In this document: one piece after another, positions 61,630 through 64,000 of the stretch | Layout of the letters: each line of letters starts with the position of its first letter | How positions within the stretch are numbered: the stretch's first letter is position 1 | NCBI RefSeq assembly: GCF_019334345.1 | Contig: NZ_JAHWQX010000003.1 | Coordinates: 310,001 to 374,000, forward strand | DNA length: 64,000 bases | Source of the DNA: Neohoeflea coraliihabitans | GTDB lineage: Bacteria > Pseudomonadota > Alphaproteobacteria > Rhizobiales > Rhizobiaceae | Direction of reading: 5' to 3' | Program-made: the position numbers and the translations under genes | The notes under the pieces: generated by a model | The model's input: only the letters and a program-made list of their open reading frames with translations | Told to the model about the DNA's origin: nothing | The model's database searches: none

Positions 61630-64000
61630 CGGATGAAGCGGTCCCAGGTTCCGAAATTCCTGTTGACCGCGCCGCGCGGGATGCTCAGGGCGATCAGGGC
61701 GGCGCCGCACAGCACCGAAAAGCCGAGCGCGCCCCATGCGGCGCCGGTGACAAAGGGCGCAAACAGCAAGACGATGCCCATCAAAAGGTTGAGGAACCGG
61801 GCAAGCCGGGCGACCGGCGCGAGGGCGGCGACCGCCACGGTGATGACGAGAGCGCCGACGACATGATTGGTAGCGGCGATACCGCTGCCCCAGCCAAAAA
61901 CCAGAGGCGAGAGCATCAGCACGGCACCGAGCGCCATGGACGCGACCAGCGTTGGGGGAAACGTCATGCCGCCGGTGAGCATATCTCTAAGAATAGCGCG
62001 CGGACTGCGCTCGAAGTCGTCGATGGGGTTGTCGTCCGGTCCTTCGTCGGTATCGCCTCTGAAGAAGACACGCAGCCAGGGCTGGCCCGCCTTGTGGCGG
62101 CGGCGCAGGAACTGATAGGTCGCCACCAGTTCATCCAGGGAATAGGGGATTTGCCAGACCATGGCGGCGGCGGCGATCAGCGCCAGTGTCGAATAGGTGC
62201 CGATGACGATCGGCTGGATGATGATGAAGAAGATCGAGATGGCGCCGAGCGGGACGATCATGATTCCAAAAAGGACCACCAGCCAGGGCATGGTGCGCCA
62301 GCGGCGCGCCGACCCGATGGCTCCGACGACGATCTCAAGGGCATAGGTCATGGCGCCAATCCCGGCGTCCGGCACCGGCCAGGCTTTCGACACCGACGAG
62401 GTGATGATCTGTTCGGTGCCGTTCTTGCCCTCGATCGTGCCCGGGAAAAACGGTTCCCAGACCGCGTCGATGGTCTCGAGCTGATAAGCGGTGAGGTAGC
62501 GCGAGACGAGCAGGCCGATGATGGCGAGAAAGATCACCGGCAGGCGCTGAAACCAGTCGGATGGCGAGTAGCTCCAGCCCTTGGGGATCGTCGGTCCGGT
62601 GCGGGCGGCGACCGGCGCGACGCCCGGCATCGGGGGCAGGCAGAGCGCAAAGGCTACGGCCAGCATCCCGATGAGCGTGCCGTTCAGATAGGCTGGCGCA
62701 TTCGGCGTCCAGAAGATCAGCGGCGCGAGCATGATCCAGCAGCCGGTCAGAGCGGCGGCAAAGCGCGCCGCGGGCAGGCGCCAGGACAGGGACATGAGAC
62801 CTGCGGCAAAGAGAAATAGTCCGGCGAGAAAATTGCTGGCGATCAGGCCTGTTTGCGCGATGCCGAGCAGGGGTGGTGAAGTCAGCAGCCAGAGGCCGAG
62901 CCCGGCATTGGCCCAGCCGCCCCAGAGATTTGCGCGATGCGCCTTGCGATAGGCGCGCTCATGCTCTGCGCGCAGCGCTTCGGTGTCGGTAACGCGTGCT
63001 TCCGCGGAGGCCAGCCACGGCGGGGCGGTGATGCCATTGGCGCGGTACCAGCCGGGCGGATCGTCCTTGAGCGCGGCAATCAGCGTCGGCAGATGGCTGT
63101 CGATGCGTTTTTGTGGCTGCCAGTCGAGCAGATCCTGCGCCCTGGAGATGTCGAGCGCGTAATGATCGGATGCCATATCGATCATGAACGGCCGGATGAA
63201 CGGCTTCTCGCCCTGATCGAACGCGTCGGGAACCACCGGTTCCATCTTGGTTTCCAGTTTCGCGCCGAGTTTAGCCACCGGCGCCGGTACGACGAGCGTC
63301 GACCAGCTCTTGTCGCCATGGATCAGCTCCGCAATACGTTGCTGCAGGGCGTCATAGCTCAGCGTATCGGGTTCGCCGGCGAGAATGACCTCACCCGGCG
63401 CCAGTTCGCCGCGGCGATCGACGACGCGCTTGAACAGGTCCAGCATGTCCTCGAGATGGATAAAGGCCTGCCCGGCGTCACGATCACCGGAAAACAGGTG
63501 GCTTTTCAGATTGCGTTCGTAGATGCGGGCGATCTGATGGCTGAGTGTCGGCACGGCGGTGCGATCATCGTAAAGCCCGGCCAGACGCAGGAAAACCGTC
63601 GGGATGTCACCGGCTTCCTGGCGGATGATCTCCTCGGTGCGCGCCTTGGATTGCGGGTAGGCCCATGCGGGCGCGAGCGGTGTCTCCTCGGTGATGCGTT
63701 CTCCGGGCCGACCGGGCCGGTGCACCAGCATCGTCCCGGAATACACAAACTGCTCGACATCGAAGCGCTGCAGGGCGCGCAGCAGGTTGCGGGTGCCGTC
63801 CTCGTTCACCGCCTTGTATTGCGGACGGTCCTTGCCGCTGAAATCGAAGAAGGCGGCCAGATGAATGACCGAGGCGATGGCGCTGCCCGCAAGCCTGTGC
63901 GCCAGTTCGCCGGCGGCGCGCGCCATGGAATCCGGATCGGTGATGTCACAGCCGATCACATCATCGCGCTTCTCGCTGGCGGCCGGCAGATCAAGCCCGA
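61626..64000 (-). CDS. SDR epimerase fused to VKOR-like and SPW-type membrane domains, partial
   Basis: The frame runs off the right edge, so the N-terminus (including the NAD-binding GxxGxxG) is missing; 791 codons are visible. The first roughly 300 are an extended SDR/epimerase ('VIHLAAFFDFSGKDRPQYKA', 'YSGTMLVHRPG', catalytic YxxxK as 'YPQSKAR'). Then follow membrane segments: SPW-like repeats ('NLWGGWANAGLGLWLLTSPP'), a central multi-helix region resembling vitamin K epoxide reductase-type modules ('AIGSARRWRTMPWLVVLFG'), and further SPW-like helices at the C-terminus. The expected CxxC of VKOR is absent ('YSTLALI'). The GTG at 63959 is not needed as a start because the frame stays open and protein-like upstream. 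Confidence 0.82.
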   Translation of the reverse strand, partial: GLDLPAASEKRDDVIGCDITDPDSMARAAGELAHRLAGSAIASVIHLAAFFDFSGKDRPQYKAVNEDGTRNLLRALQRFDVEQFVYSGTMLVHRPGRPGERITEETPLAPAWAYPQSKARTEEIIRQEAGDIPTVFLRLAGLYDDRTAVPTLSHQIARIYERNLKSHLFSGDRDAGQAFIHLEDMLDLFKRVVDRRGELAPGEVILAGEPDTLSYDALQQRIAELIHGDKSWSTLVVPAPVAKLGAKLETKMEPVVPDAFDQGEKPFIRPFMIDMASDHYALDISRAQDLLDWQPQKRIDSHLPTLIAALKDDPPGWYRANGITAPPWLASAEARVTDTEALRAEHERAYRKAHRANLWGGWANAGLGLWLLTSPPLLGIAQTGLIASNFLAGLFLFAAGLMSLSWRLPAARFAAALTGCWIMLAPLIFWTPNAPAYLNGTLIGMLAVAFALCLPPMPGVAPVAARTGPTIPKGWSYSPSDWFQRLPVIFLAIIGLLVSRYLTAYQLETIDAVWEPFFPGTIEGKNGTEQIITSSVSKAWPVPDAGIGAMTYALEIVVGAIGSARRWRTMPWLVVLFGIMIVPLGAISIFFIIIQPIVIGTYSTLALIAAAAMVWQIPYSLDELVATYQFLRRRHKAGQPWLRVFFRGDTDEGPDDNPIDDFERSPRAILRDMLTGGMTFPPTLVASMALGAVLMLSPLVFGWGSGIAATNHVVGALVITVAVAALAPVARLARFLNLLMGIVLLFAPFVTGAAWGALGFSVLCGAALIALSIPRGAVNRNFGTWDRFIR

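Noticed and set aside
63957-63959. GTG as the start of the SDR-membrane fusion
   Set aside because: The frame remains open and SDR-like to the window edge ('GLDLPAASEKRDDVIGCDIT'), and the NAD-binding motif would otherwise be missing.

Overview
The window (about 64% G+C by eye, dense, almost entirely housekeeping) comes from an alphaproteobacterium of the order Hyphomicrobiales (Rhizobiales), close to Rhizobiaceae. The reasons are an ExoR-type periplasmic regulator, a fused secDF, a double-domain cold shock protein, DUF1127 mini-genes, an alpha-proteobacterial sRNA of the anti-Shine-Dalgarno type, GlpX-type FBPase, and rhizobial gene orders (nagZ-scpA-scpB-tatABC-serS-surE-pcm-dipM; yajC-secDF; sfsA-map-radC; alaC-hom-glpX-recJ). 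The genus cannot be fixed from sequence reading alone. No prophage, insertion sequence, plasmid or CRISPR feature was seen.

Layout. 1-9.6 kb: 3' part of valS, a FadL-type outer membrane protein, ilvD overlapping exoR, a small Cys-rich secreted protein, xthA, erpA, dgt. 9.6-31.3 kb: a long rightward cell-envelope/translation block: argS, a giant acidic SPOR protein, nagZ, scpA, scpB, an orphan ABC ATPase, tatABC, serS, surE, pcm and a LysM/LytM lipoprotein (dipM-like). Then comes a leftward DUF815 ATPase, followed by yajC, secDF and two homologues of mitochondrial complex I assembly factors. 31.5-35 kb: a small membrane protein, a DHA2-type MFS exporter and trmFO (leftward). 35.0-36.6 kb: the most unusual stretch. 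Three consecutive leftward cassettes encode two DUF1127 mini-proteins and a three-hairpin sRNA. Each has the same 13-bp box exactly 16 bp from a -10-like hexamer, and each ends in a hairpin. tRNA-Leu follows. 36.9-54 kb: tig, an EamA transporter, radC/map/sfsA/phaC (leftward), a lipoprotein, alaC, hom, glpX, recJ, tRNA-Glu, an M15-type lipoprotein peptidase, gloA, a double cold shock protein, a DUF192 protein and tRNA-Pro. 54-64 kb: an AcuI/YhdH oxidoreductase, a complete branched-chain-amino-acid-type ABC transporter (livF,G,M,H,K, leftward), divergent DUF2848 and GntR/FCD regulator genes, and a large partial SDR-membrane fusion protein running off the right edge.

How it fits together. Much of the left and middle parts supports envelope biogenesis: Tat and Sec translocation, peptidoglycan recycling and remodelling (NagZ, SPOR protein, LytM lipoprotein, M15 peptidase) and chromosome condensation (ScpAB). 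The right end looks like a regulated uptake module. A GntR/FCD regulator, a DUF2848 protein and a liv-type transporter flank an intergenic region with a perfect 14-bp palindrome. The strongest candidate for an under-described system is the DUF1127/sRNA array. Its architecture suggests one LysR-type regulator driving two mini-proteins and one anti-SD riboregulator from duplicated promoters.
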